Shown: one piece after another, positions 13,620 through 24,430 of the stretch | Position numbering within the stretch: position 1 is the first letter of the stretch | How the letters are laid out: every line of letters starts with the position of its first letter | Assembly: GCF_030272615.1 (NCBI RefSeq) | Contig: NC_081409.1 | Location: 207,373,190 to 207,437,189, forward strand | Source of the DNA: Cryptomeria japonica | Lineage: Eukaryota > Streptophyta > Pinopsida > Cupressales > Cupressaceae | DNA: 64,000 bases | Direction: 5' to 3' | Made by a program: the position numbers and the translations under genes | The notes under the pieces: model-generated | Told to the model about the DNA's origin: nothing | What the model saw: the letters and a program-made list of their open reading frames with translations, nothing else | Databases searched by the model: none

Positions 13620-14030
13620 CCTTTTTTTGACAAAGAGGTGAACCTCATATATATAATTATATTAAGAACAATAAAAAATTTATAAAACAATCATAAGGTT
13701 GAGCCTTATAAGAGCACTCAGAACCAACATCAACGGTGAGATCCAAATATAAAAAATCTGGTCACTCCATGACATATTAAACCCATGAATATGCTCCTAA
13801 AGCTTAAACAGTAGCATAAACAAATCCAAATAGATAGGGGAGGAACATTATCCAGATTTGACAAAAATATTGATACATCCTCCAAAGGCCCCAAAGTCAC
13901 TAGAAACTGTAGGACAATAACACCACCATGATAAATTCCAGACCATAAGAACCCTTCACAGTCACAAGCCTCACAAAATTGAAGCATCTCCAAAAGTCAA
14001 GATTATGGAAGAAGCTAAAATTAAGATGTT
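13620..14030 (-). other. Possible old LINE 3' fragment shared by both duplicates
   Basis: A T-rich start (TTTTCCTTTTTTTGACAAAGAGG) followed by non-repetitive, moderately AT-rich sequence resembles the reversed 3' end of a poly-A retroposon, as in the clear LINE at 36860. The corresponding stretch in the partner segment is about 46430-46960. No protein domain can be read, so the assignment is weak. An 87-codon minus-strand frame at 13730-13993 is not kept in the partner. Confidence 0.25.
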
Positions 14031-14645
14031 GTATAGAAGTGGAGAGAACCTTTCCACCAATCTCTCTTTTACATATTCAGAATTAGATGGGTTCAAAGAA
14101 AGATATTGAAATTATTTACATTGCATATAAGTTACATTCTAAATAAGAATATCATATGGTTCTAATAACAAATGATCAAGAATCCAAAACTTAGAAGACT
14201 TGGTCTTTACGAGGTTCACTGCATCAAGCCGTACACTCAAAATTCATAAGGAAAGTCAGAAAAGTATAAATATAATGAACAGTAGTGCAGGTTTGAGGGA
14301 TTGCTGGAAAGAGAAGCATCTGAGATAAGAAAAGAAAAAGCATCTGAAATATATCCAAAATGAATCTCCATAGAATTTTATTTTTTAAATTTAAAAAATT
14401 GTACTTTAGGCAGATCAAATCCCATAGAATTAAACGTCTGGATTTAAGATAAAGTGTATATATATTCATTCTCTGCTGCAAAATTACAAAATATCCTATA
14501 TCACATCTTTCAAGATTACTACTTCTATAGTAAAATAAATACTGAGTGAAAGGTAATTCCAAACTTGTCAGGTAAGAAATACTGCATGTGGTTTAAAATT
14601 ATCATGCATATATGATCCAGATTTTCTGTTAGTGCTCCCCACTGA

Positions 14646-15975
14646 CTATTTAGAAATTTCTATGAATGATGGAAGGAAAGGTAATTTAATGACACTGTAA
14701 CTGTTGAACCCTGCTTTGTAAAACAGGTCCTCAAATTCTTTCCGTGTTCTTTCTTTCCCACCGATAGAAGCAGCCATCATACACATATCAAGCAACAATC
14801 CTGCTTGCCTCTTCATCCCCCCATCATCATCAATAACTGCATCCACAATTAATACTTTCCCGTCCTCTGGTATTGCTTCATAGCAGTTTTTTAAGATTTT
14901 TAAACACTGTCCATTATCCCAGTCATGTAAAATCCACTGCAGAAAAACCAACAAAAGTATCATGTAAAATCAGCCTTTTTAAAGTAAAATTTTATTTATG
15001 TACAACAAAATTTAAAAGCCCACCTTCATAAAAATTGCATCTGCACAAGGAATTTGCTCAAACATATTGCCCTCCACATGCTCTACTCCTGCATTTACAG
15101 GGAATTTAATCGAACTTGTTGCTCTTCACATGCTCTTCTCCATAAAATTTAGAAATAAAAAAATTTACCAGTTATCTAACCATAGAGGAAATTGAAATTA
15201 ATGCCACCCTCCAAAAATCTAAATACTTATTTTCTATAAAGTTTAGAGATGGAGAAGATTACTGACCTTGTATGGGAGATGCAGTCCTTATGACATGAGG
15301 TAGGTCGAGATTGATGCCATGAATGTGGGGATATTCTGCAACTATTACAGATATGGCAGACCCTACCCCTCCTGCAACATCCACCACACTCTTGAAGTTC
15401 TTAAACCCATCATAAATCTTCACTACATGAGCCACTAAAGGGCCAGTATTAGTCGCCATGCCCTCGTTTAAAATCCTGTTTGCTTCAGGATTATTGCTCA
15501 TGTACTCAAATATACCCATGCCATTGGCTTTGGTGAATGCAGGGCAGCCTTCTATGACAGAGTCATGAAGATGCTGATACCCATCTATTATGCACTTTAG
15601 ATTAATGGCCAACACAGTGGGTGCACAGGATTTTTGGGCATCATTTTTAACCAGCAACTTAGAGAGGCCGGTGAGGCCATATTTGAATAGGGGAGTACCA
15701 CCATAATCTACTGTAGTCTCTTCTGTGAACACACCGATGGAAGCCAGAAGCCTCATGATTCTAAACAGGTATTCAGTATGGGCAGGTTTATTGGTGGAAG
15801 TAAAAATATGAGAAGCAATTTGGTCCACAGAGAGGGGATTCTCAATACCATGCATGGCAATAATGTCAGGAATGTTAAGCAAAACAGCAGCTTGAAGGGC
15901 CATGGGCTTGGCTGCTGATAGAATGATTTCATAAAGCTCGAGATGCGCTTCCATGGAAGACTTTGATGAAGCCAT
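14646..15975 (-). CDS. Class II plant O-methyltransferase (COMT-like), 3 exons, 354 aa
   Basis: SAM-dependent transfer of a methyl group to a hydroxyl of a small phenolic or similar metabolite, probably as a cytosolic homodimer; the substrate cannot be told. Exons (minus): 15975-15267, 15088-15024, 14936-14646, with introns of 178 and 87 bp, both GT-AG. The phases agree (1, then 0) and give one uninterrupted 354-aa frame, close to the usual 350-370. Residues 1-110 form the dimerisation domain. The SAM site has VVDVAGGVG (197-205) and LDLPHVI (223-229). The catalytic His is H262 in WILHDWD, and Lys 258 is kept. Compared with alfalfa COMT numbering, the two catalytic acids correspond to D290 (Glu in COMT, Asp in several relatives) and E320 (in KERT), and the adenine-side Asp of GDMF is Asn 244 here. 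The start ATG is that of the conserved MASSKSS. No signal peptide is seen. Exon 1 is duplicated fully at 47537-48245 and partly at 21861-22141. Confidence 0.9.
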
Positions 15976-16311
15976 GGTTTGTCTAATCTATTACAAACGT
16001 TGTCAATTTATAGAAACTTCATGAATAGAGTTGGACATGTTTTTCCCTTGAAACTTGGAGTTAGCATATCTATACCAGACAGTCGTGGAACAACATGACC
16101 TGTCGCCCATTGTTTTAAATATTTGATGTTTAAATAGAACGTGTAATATTGTTGTAAACTGCCTTTTAGTGTTGTAATATATTGAAAGTCGTTGCAGGCA
16201 TCTTATCAATTTTTGTCTCATCGATTACAAACTGTTCATGAACACTGAAACAACGATGCAACAATAATGAAATGTTGTCATTTTTAAATATCAAATCGTT
16301 TCCAACTGTTT
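15976..16311 (-). promoter_or_regulatory. Upstream region of the OMT gene
   Basis: Reading the minus strand, CTATAAATTG lies at about 16008-16016, roughly 35 bases before the ATG. It is kept in the paralogue at 48280, so it is a TATA candidate, but it would leave a very short leader, so a more distal start remains possible. The region up to 16311 is not repeated elsewhere except in the 622-bp inverted copy (20192-20813), the direct copy (21861-23483) and, more diverged, upstream of the paralogue (48285-48480). From 16347 outward an LTR-like block begins. Confidence 0.5.
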
Positions 16312-16346
16312 TTTTTCAGACTGCTTCCAACTGTTTACCACTTTTT

Positions 16347-16650
16347 GTTGGCATTAATTTCTTCGTCCACCTACCTAGAGGCTCCATATTGTCAAACGGA
16401 GCATTTAATATAGAAGTTATCCATGTGCCCTGACTGCATTGCATTTAGACAGTTCCAAGACCTCTATAAATAAGAGGCATTTGTATATGTTCAGTAGTCC
16501 CAGTTGAGTCCAGCTCCGTAGAGCTGTAAGGGGTTGTAGAATTCAGCTGTATGTAATGGTCTTTGAAGACGAATGAGCTGAATCTCTGATATCACTTAGA
16601 AGGATCAGGGGAGACACAAATTTTTATATTTATCAATAGAACCATTGCAG
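16347..16650. repeat. LTR-like block next to the OMT promoter
   Basis: It starts TGTTGGCATTAATTTC and has a TATA-like CTCTATAAATAAGAGG near 16461. Diverged relatives at 23560 (preceded by a polypurine stretch AAGGGAGAG) and 24433 share this order up to GAGCTGAA. After that, the segment of about 65 bp at 16587-16655 (TTAGAAGGATCAGGGG... to ...CAGCTAA) is reversed relative to those copies. The text TCTGATATCAC at about 16577, read on the minus strand as GTGATATCAGAG, resembles a tRNA-iMet primer site following a reversed LTR end. The block is therefore a rearranged LTR rather than a clean one. Confidence 0.6.
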
Positions 16651-16959
16651 CTAATAGCACTTGCAATGTGTTATAATGGGAAGAGGTTAATTGTATGTGA
16701 AATGTTGTGAGGGGTGCATGATTGGTTGTACCCAACATTCAGTATTGTTACAAGACTTTAAATATTGATGAACCATGTATCTGGAAATGATTTTTGTAGA
16801 ACTAGCGAGCACAGCGGCTGGTTACCCATGTGTCTCGGTAGATGGACTGTTTTTCATATGAACTCAATTATCAATGGCGGTACAAAAGGAGAAGGCCACA
16901 ATGAAGATCTAAATGTGTGTGCATTATATGTTAGATCCCCATCATGTGATAGGTTCATG

Positions 16960-17200
16960 GTAATCCAAAAACCATTTGTGAGGTTGGTGGTCATCTGAAA
17001 CCACTTGTATTTGAGGTTCGTGGTAAGCCAAAACCACTTGAGTACAAAGTCGTGTGGTCAGTAGAAACCTCTAGTATGTGAAGTTCGTGGTCAGTAAAAA
17101 CCACTTGAATGCAAAGTTTATGGTCAACTAAAAACCATTTGTGAAAAGAGTTTGTGGTTAGCTAGAAACCACTTGCGAAGTCTATTGGTTAGGGGTAAGC
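16960..17200. repeat. Minisatellite, unit about 33-34 bp, about 7 copies
   Basis: Successive units contain AAAACCACTTG, a variable part, then TTCGTGGTCAGTA or similar. Each pair of GTGGT and ACCAC can fold back on itself. Copies also occur in the direct repeat (23126-23366), inverted in 19241-19481, and the last units in 20893 and 21188. Confidence 0.8.
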
Positions 17201-17317
17201 AGTAAAAATCCAAGATGATTATGATGAGGGAAAGTCAGAAGATTGAAGTAGCACACTAAAGCCCACTTAAACAGAACTTGTATAAGCATTGTAAATGGGT
17301 ACCTAATAAGGCTTTAA

Positions 17318-18126
17318 TGAAAGGTTATGTCGCTTTCAAAGAGCAGAAATAATGAAGGGTTGCACTCTTTCAAAAGGTGCTAATGGTGAAAAGGTGTGTC
17401 TCTTGCCAAAGGGCATGCATGATGAAGAGGTGTGACCTCTCCCTCACATTGAGAGATATAAAGGAAAGGAAGCACAGCATCCAATAACATCACCATGGAT
17501 TGATAAGATCAGAACTGTTATTAAGTTACAGGCAGTAACAACTTTGTTCTTAGTGGTATTCATGGGGATGAGCTCAGAATGTATGCTTAATATATGAAAC
17601 TTGATAATGTTCTGATGCAGAATTAATAGTAATATTAATATGGACTGCTATATGTATGACGATCATACTTAGTTTCATATATATATTCATAATACATAAG
17701 AAATTAGTATATTTATAGTCTAAATCATGTTATTACTGTCAGTATTTAAGAAGATGGGAATGTGATGTTCAAAAGAGGGGCAGTCTAAATCCAAGCAATA
17801 GGTTAAGTCCCAACATAGGGTAGGGATCAGCGACCCATAAGCCTTGAGGGTATAGACCCAAAATAGGTAGGGGCTTGGATCTGTAAACTTTGAGGGAACC
17901 TACTGTATTTGGTCTCTAAGCGCTTTGGTAACATACATAAACCCTTCTCCCTTAAAACTGAAGTAGTAGCAGGATCTGATATCTATATTAAAAACTATGA
18001 ATAGTGAAATTAATAATCTAATGAGGAAAATAAATAAGAACTTGTTAATAAATAATTGAAGAATATCAATCAATTTTAGTATATTGAAATAGATCAAGTA
18101 GGGGACATTACAGATGTAATGTTCAT
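17318..18126. repeat. 809-bp tandem repeat, unit 1
   Basis: It is identical in order to 18178-18986, offset 860, with only a few substitutions (AAGCACAGC versus AAGCAAAGC, GAAACTTG versus GAAACCTG). It contains a plus-strand TATA-like GAGATATAAAGG near 17451 and ends AGTAGGGGACATTACA (18112), which on the minus strand reads TGTAATGTCCCC, an LTR-start-like sequence. The 51 bases between the units are unique. Confidence 0.9.
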
Positions 18127-18177
18127 TTATCCCACATTGGTAAAATTCATAATCAGATTACATGGCAGATCTGATTA

Positions 18178-18986
18178 TGAAAGGTTATGTCGCTTTCAAA
18201 GAGCAGAAATAATGAAGGGTTGCACTCTTTCAAAAGGTGCTAATGGTGAAAAGGTGTGTCTCTTGCCAAAGGGCATGCATGATGAAGAGGTGTGACCTCT
18301 CCCTCACATTGAGAGATATAAAGGAAAGGAAGCAAAGCATCCAATAACATCACCATGGATTGATAAGATCAGAACTGTTATTAAGTTACAGGCAGTAACA
18401 ACTTTGTTCTTGGTGGTATTCATGGGGATGAGCTCAGAATGTATGCTTAATATATGAAACCTGATAATGTTCTGATGCAGAATTAATAGTAATATTAATA
18501 TGGACTGCTATATGTATGACGATCATACTTAGTTTCATATATATATTCATAATACATAAGAAATTAGTATATTTATAGTCTAAATCATGTTATTACTGTC
18601 AGTATTTAAGAAGATGGGAATGCGATGTTCAAAAGAGGGGCAGTCTAAATCCAAGCAATAGGTTAAGTCCCAACATAGGGTAGGGATCAGCGACCCATAA
18701 GCCTTGAGGGTATAGACCCAAAATAGGTAGGGGCTTGGATCTGTAAACTTTGAGGGAACCTACTGTATTTGGTCTCTAAGCACTTTGGTAACATACATAA
18801 ACCCTTCTCCCTTAGAACTGAAGTAGTAGCAGGATCTGATATCTATATTAAAAACTATGAATAGTGAAATTAATCATCTAATGAGGAAAATAAATAAGAA
18901 CTTGTTAATAAATAATTGAAGAATATCAATCAATTTTAGTATATTGAAATAGATCAAGTAGGGGACATTACAGATGTAATGTTCAT
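18178..18986. repeat. 809-bp tandem repeat, unit 2
   Basis: Second unit of the pair described at 17318. It stops after GTTCAT and is followed by about 27 bases of unrelated sequence before the inverted block at 19014 starts. Confidence 0.9.
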
Positions 18987-19013
18987 CTGTAATCAACATT
19001 ATTAACACTATCC

Positions 19014-20129
19014 CTTCATCATGCATGCCCTTTGGCAAGAGACACACCTTTTCACCATTAGCACCTTTTGAAAGAGTGCAACCCTTCATTATTTCTGCTC
19101 TTTGAAAGCGACATAACCTTTCATTAAAGCCTTATTAGGTACCCATTTACAATGCTTATACAAGTTCTATTTAAGTGGGCTTTAGTGTGCTACTTCAATC
19201 TTCTGACTTTCCCTCATCATAATCATCTTGGATTTTTACTGCTTACCCCTAACCAATAGACTTCGCAAGTGGTTTCTAGCTAACCACAAACTCTTTTCAC
19301 AAATGGTTTTTAGTTGACCATAAACTTTGCATTCAAGTGGTTTTTACTGACCACGAACTTCACATACTAGAGGTTTCTACTGACCACACGACTTTGTACT
19401 CAAGTGGTTTTGGCTTACCACGAACCTCAAATACAAGTGGTTTCAGATGACCACCAACCTCACAAATGGTTTTTGGATTACCATGAACCTATCACATGAT
19501 GGGGATCTAACATATAATGCACACACATTTAGATCTTCATTGTGGCCTTCTCCTTTTGTATCGCCATTGATAATTGAGTTCATATGAAAAACAGTCCATC
19601 TACCGAGACACATGGGTAACCAGCCGCTGTGCTGGCTAGTTCTATAGAAATCATTTCCAGATACATAGTTCATCAATATTTAAAGTCTTGTAACAATACT
19701 GAATGTTGGGTACAACCAATCATGCACCCCTCACAACATTTCACATACAATTAGCCTCTTCCCATTATAACACATTGCAAGTGCTATTAGCTGCAATGGT
19801 TCTATTGATAAATATAAAAATTTGTGTCTCCCCTGATCCTTCTAAGTGATATCAGAGATTCAGCTCATTCGTCTTCAAAGACCATTACATACAGCTGAAT
19901 TCTACAACCCCTTACAGCTCTACGGAGCTGGACTCAACTGGGACTACTGAACATATACAAATGCCTCTTATTTATAGAGGTCTTGGAACTGTCTAAATGC
20001 AATGCAGTCAAGGCACATGGATAACTTCTATATTAAATGCTCCGTTTGACAATATGGAGCCTCTAGGTAGGTGGACGAAGAAATTAATGCCAACAAAAAG
20101 TGGTAAACAGTTGGAAGCAGTCTGAAAAA
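19014..20129. repeat. 1116-bp inverted copy of 16312-17427
   Basis: Coordinates of matching points add up to 36441 throughout (for example frame starts 16765 and 19676), so the match is gapless. The arms are 1116 bp with a spacer of 1586 bp holding the 809-bp tandem units. A transcript crossing both arms would fold into a long hairpin. Confidence 0.95.
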
Positions 20130-20191
20130 GACCAAGGTACAAAATAACACCAATTGATACTAGTCTGATATTAACTTAAGAAATTAATGTT

Positions 20192-20813
20192 GTTCTATTG
20201 ATAAATATAAAAATTTGTGTCTCCCCTGATCCTTCTAAGTGATATCAGAGATTCAGCTCGTTCGTCTTCAAAGACCATTACATACAGCTGAATTCTAAAA
20301 CCCCTTACAGCTCTACGGAGCTGGACTCAACTGGGACTACTGAACATATACAAATGCCTCTTATTTATAGAGGTCTTGGAACTGTCTAAATGCAATGCAG
20401 TCAGGGCACATGGATAACTTCTATATTAAATGCTCCGTTTGACAATATGGAGCCTCTAGGTAGGTGGACGAAGAAATTAATGCCAACAAAAAGTGGTAAA
20501 CAGTTGGAAGCAGTCTGAAAAAAAACAGTTGGAAACGATTTGATATTTAAAAATGACAACATTTCATTATTGTTGCATCGTTGTTTCAGTGTTCATGAAC
20601 AGTTTGTAATAGATGAGACAAAAATTGATAAGATGCCTGCAACGACTTTCAATATATTACAACACTAAAAGGCAGTTTACAACAATATTACACGTTCTAT
20701 TTAAACATCAAATATTTAAAACAATGGGCGACAGGTCATGTTGTTCCACGACTGTCTGGTATAGATATGCTAACTCCAAGTTTCAAGGGAAAAACATGTC
20801 CAACTCTATTCAT
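20192..20813. repeat. 622-bp inverted copy of 16021-16642 (OMT promoter)
   Basis: Matching points add up to 36834 (frame starts 16221 and 20613), gapless. The copy covers the OMT upstream region from 46 to 667 bases before the ATG. It overlaps in content with the neighbouring 1116-bp inverted block, from which it is separated by 62 bases of unrelated DNA. Confidence 0.95.
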
Positions 20814-20839
20814 ATTAATAAAAATTTGAACTAAAATTA

Positions 20840-21391
20840 TACCTAAAGCACACTAAAGCCCACTTAAACAGAACATGTAACAGCGACCATTAGTTTGTGG
20901 TTAGCTAGAAACCACTTGCGAAGTCTATTGGTTAGGGGTAAGCAGTAAAAATCCAAGATGATTATGATGAGGGAAAGTCAGAAGATTGAAGTAGCACACT
21001 AAAGCCCACTTAAATAGAACTTGTATAAGCATTGTAAATGGGTACCTAATAAGGCTTTAATGAAAGGTTATGTCGCTTTCAAAGAGCAGAAATAATGAAT
21101 TGAGATATGTTTGTTAGATCATGTAACCTAAAGCACACTAAAGCCCACTAAAGCCCACTTAAACAGAACATGTAACAGTGACCATTAGTTTGTGGTTAGC
21201 TAGAAACCACTTGCGAAGTCTATTGGTTAGGGGTAAGCAGTAAAAATCCAAGATGATTATGATGAGGGAAAGTCAGAAGATTGAAGTAGCACACTAAAGC
21301 CCACTTAAACAGAACTTGTATAAGCATTGTAAATGGGTACCTAATAAGGCTTTGATGAAAAGTTATGTCGCTTTCAAAGAGCAGAAATAAT
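20840..21391. repeat. Two shards of the 17.15-17.36 kb sequence in tandem
   Basis: Positions 20893-21099 match 17150-17356 (offset 3743) and 21188-21391 match 17150-17353 (offset 4038). Each is preceded by ACCTAAAGCACACTAAAG and GAACATGTAACAG-GACCATTA text that is not in the source, so the unit of about 260 bp was formed once and then doubled. A further short inverted shard is at 21430-21462 (GTTCTGTTTAAGTGGGC). Confidence 0.85.
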
Positions 21392-21860
21392 AGATTTATG
21401 AAGTTAGAAATGAAGTGAGATATGTTTTAGTTCTGTTTAAGTGGGCTTTAGTGTGCTACTTCAATTTGAACATGTAATAGTGCTTTGATTTCATCTATAG
21501 ATATGCTAACTCCAAGTTTCATTGTGAGGCATTTTGACTAAATATCCAAAGTAGAAACATTATATGACTAGTCTGCCCTTAATAAAAATAAGACCTATTT
21601 TTAGTCTTTAGTTAATATCAATGTCCCCTAATTAATAATGTTGATTAACAGATCAACGGTCAGATTAATAATGTTGATTTCACCCAACCTATCCTTCATT
21701 GCATAAAACTAATACCCTAGACCATATTTTCCATGTCAAATAATTCCTCAATTGAGTGGCTCTTCTTAGGTTCATGGAGTGTCAAAACATCCAATGACAT
21801 TGTAAAAACTCACCAAACCTTTGAGAACCTTACCATATCCTTGGGCATTTTGCTTCTATT
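21392..21860. other. Mostly unique spacer between repeat shards
   Basis: Apart from two short promoter shards (21430-21462 and 21495-21521, GATATGCTAACTCCAAGTTTC), this stretch has no recognised feature. It contains TTAATAATGTTGATT twice (21631 and 21666), which in reverse occurs at about 18994. Confidence 0.4.
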
Positions 21861-22141
21861 GTACCACCATAATCTACTGTAGTCTCTTCTGTGAACACAC
21901 CGATGGAAGCCAGAAGCCTCATGATTCTAAACAAGTATTCAGTATGGGCAGGTTTATTGGTGGAAGTAAAAATATGAGAAGCAATTTGGTCCACAGAGAG
22001 GGGATTCTCAATACCATGCATAGCAATAATGTCAGGAATGTTAAGCAAAACAGCAGCTTGAAGGGCCATGGGCTTGGCTGCTGATAGAATGATTTCATAA
22101 AGCTCGAGATGCGCTTCCATGGAAGACTTTGATGAAGCCAT
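21830..22141 (-). pseudogene. OMT exon 1 fragment (first 281 nt)
   Basis: The first 93 codons equal those of the intact OMT at 15975, from MASSKSS to DYGG. At 21861 the homology ends and the frame runs a few codons into unrelated sequence before stopping. Only part of the dimerisation domain is left. It lies at the end of the 1623-bp direct repeat and so came along with the promoter. If transcribed from its copied promoter it could give a short peptide or a chimeric RNA, but no function is implied. Confidence 0.9.
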
Positions 22142-23483
22142 GGTTTGTCTAATCTATTACAAACGTTGTCAATTTATAGAAACTTCATGAATAGAGTTGG
22201 ACATGTTTTTCCCTTGAAACTTGGAGTTAGCATATCTATACCAGACAGTCGTGGAACAACATGACCTGTCGCCCATTGTTTTAAATATTTGATGTTTAAA
22301 TAGAACGTGTAATATTGTTGTAAACTGCCTTTTAGTGTTGTAATATATTGAAAGTCGTTGCAGGCATCTTATCAATTTTTGTCTCATCGATTACAAACTG
22401 TTCATGAACACTGAAACAACGATGCAACAATAATGAAATGTTGTCATTTTTAAATATCAAATCGTTTCCAACTATTTTTTTTCAGACTGCTTCCAACTGT
22501 TTACCACTTTTTGTTGGCATTAATTTCTTCGTCCACCTACCTAGAGGCTCCATATTGTCAAATGGAGCATTTAATATAGAAGTTATCCATGTGCCCTGAC
22601 TGCATTGCATTTGGACAGTTCCAAGACCTCTATAAATAAGAGGCATTTGTATATGTTCAGTAGTCCCAGTTGAGTCCAGCTCCGTAGAGCTGTAAGGGGT
22701 TGTAGAATTCAGCTGTATGTAATGGTCTTTGAAGACGAATGAGCTGAATCTCTGATATCACTTAGAAGGATCAGGGGAGACACAAATTTTTATATTTATC
22801 AATAGAACCATTGCAGCTAATAGCACTTGCAATGTGTTATAATGGGAAGAGGCTAATTGTATGTGAAATGTTGTGAGGGGTGCATGATTGGTTGTACCCA
22901 ACATTCAGTATTGTTACAAGACTTTAAATATTGATGAACCATGTATCTGGAAATGATTTCTGTAGAACTAGCGAGCACAGCGGCTGGTTACCCATGTGTC
23001 TCGGTAGATGGACTGTTTTTCATATGAACTCAATTATCAATGGCGGTACAAAAGGAGAAGGCCACAATGAAGATCTAAATGTGTGTGCATTATATGTTAG
23101 ATCCCCATCATGTGATAGGTTCATGGTAATCCAAAAACCATTTGTGAGGTTGGTGGTCATCTGAAACCACTTGTATTTGAGGTTCGTGGTAAGCCAAAAC
23201 CACTTGAGTACAAAGTCGTGTGGTCAGTAGAAACCTCTAGTATGTGAAGTTCGTGGTCAGTAAAAACCACTTGAATGCAAAGTTTATGGTCAACTAAAAA
23301 CCATTTGTGAAAAGAGTTTGTGGTTAGCTAGAAACCACTTGCGAAGTCTATTGGTTAGGGGTAAGCAGTAAAAATCCAAGATGATTATGATGAGGGAAAG
23401 TCAGAAGATTGAAGTAGCACACTAAAGCCCACTTAAACAGAACTTGTATAAGCATTGTAAATGGGTACCTAATAAGGCTTTAA
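21861..23483. repeat. 1623-bp direct repeat, copy A' (partner 15695-17317)
   Basis: Gapless with copy A at offset 6166. The right end stops at GGCTTTAA, where copy A continues into the 809-bp tandem unit. Confidence 0.95.
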
Positions 23484-23559
23484 GCCAAGACTCATCTTGT
23501 CTAGATTATGGGGGGATATTCAATTAATTAGCATATGTGGTCAAAATTAAGGGAGAGTT

Positions 23560-24430
23560 TGTTGGCATTAATTTCTCTCATCCACCTACATAGAGACTCC
23601 ATATTGTCAAACGAAACATTTAATATAGAAGTTTCCATATCTACCAGCATTTAAACTAGAAACTTCTAGCATGACTTCCTATTCATTGTCTATCCATGTG
23701 CCTTGATTGCATTGCATCTAGACAGTTCTAAGACCTCTTTAAATAAGAGGCATTTGTATATGTTCTATACTCCTAGTTGAGTCTAGCTCCGTAGAGCTGT
23801 AAGGGTTTGTAGAATTCAGCTGTATGTATGTAATGGTCTTTGGAGATGAATGAGCTGAAGCTCAAATATTAGCTGTAATGGTTCTATTGATAAATATAAA
23901 AATTTGTGTCTCCCTTGATCCTTCTAAGACTTTTACCAATTTTAATGCTCGATGTTTAAATAGTGTGAAATACTGTCATAAAGATTTTTTAACTTTTTAA
24001 ATAGTGTGAAATACTGTCATAAGGACTTTACTTTTTAAATAGTGTGAAATTATGTCATAGAGACTTCTTTACTTTTTAAATAGTGTGAAATATTGTTGTA
24101 AAGACTTCTTTACTTTTTAAAATATTAAAAGTCATTGGAAACAAAAGAAAAACATTGTTTAACATATCTAAAATTAAAAAAATGCTAATAACACTAAAAT
24201 TAATAATATTACTAGAAACAATTAATAATATTAATGAACTTGGTGTTTGATAATATTACCCTAAAGATGAAGTTAATAAAAATATATAAATATTCGTAAT
24301 ACAACCATTGAGTTACCCATTACATCTTAAGTTGTGATGGCTAGCATAAAGTTACTCAAAACCCTCAGAATGGCAACATTTGATGGCTGTATGCATGTTT
24401 TTAAGGAATTTTTCGCGTTACAATATGATC
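23560..24430. repeat. LTR-like start plus tandem unit T1 (period about 802)
   Basis: A polypurine stretch (AAGGGAGAG) precedes TGTTGGCATTAATTTC, the same start as the block at 16347. The tandem unit proper starts at GTTTCCATATC (23631) and recurs at 24433. It has LTR-type sequence with TATA-like TTTAAATAAGAGG, then a minisatellite with TTTTTAAATAGTGTGAAATACTGTCATAAAGACTTC-like units (about 38 bp, 4 copies, 23957-24120), then AT-rich sequence. The part with ATGTTTAAATAG and a CATTG/GTCATTGG end resembles the OMT upstream region. Confidence 0.8.

Larger units (their letters stand above)
9620..16010. repeat. Segmental duplication, copy 1 (partner 42800-48285)
   Basis: Collinear similarity in the same orientation joins this segment to 42800-48285. 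Matching landmarks: AATAGTAGTCCAT (9621 / 42807), the phrase with GGATCAATGCAGAGCTAG or ATAGAGCTAG (9799 / 42986), CTCATTATG (10360 / 43500), GGAAATGTTC-free AT-rich flanks, the OMT 3' flank GAGGTTCACTGCAT (14212 / 47340) and OMT exon 1 (15267-15975 / 47537-48245). Differences: a solo LTR at 10371-11714 only here; a SINE, a LINE-like insertion and a 45-bp repeat expansion only in the partner; the block with OMT exons 2 and 3 (about 14410-15250) only here. The left limit is gradual. Confidence 0.85.
15695..17317. repeat. 1623-bp direct repeat, copy A (partner 21861-23483)
   Basis: Every landmark in this block recurs exactly 6166 bases further on, without net gaps: the exon 1 start 15975 / 22141, and start codons of chance frames 16221 / 22387 and 16765 / 22931. 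Only scattered substitutions were noticed (for example AACAGGTATT versus AACAAGTATT in exon 1). It holds the first 281 nt of OMT exon 1, the promoter, an LTR-like block from 16347 and a minisatellite. The near identity implies a recent event or gene conversion. Confidence 0.95.

Noticed and set aside
13730-13993. 87-codon minus-strand frame
   Set aside because: It is not kept in the duplicated partner, where the region is changed by tandem expansion.
16765-16998. 77-codon frame repeated at 19676 (minus) and 22931
   Set aside because: It is open in all three copies only because the copies are nearly identical; it has no domain and ends in the minisatellite.
17763-18117. Precise LTR borders in the 809-bp tandem units
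   Set aside because: The TGTAATGTCCCC-type end is LTR-like, but no second end with a matching 5-bp duplication was found.
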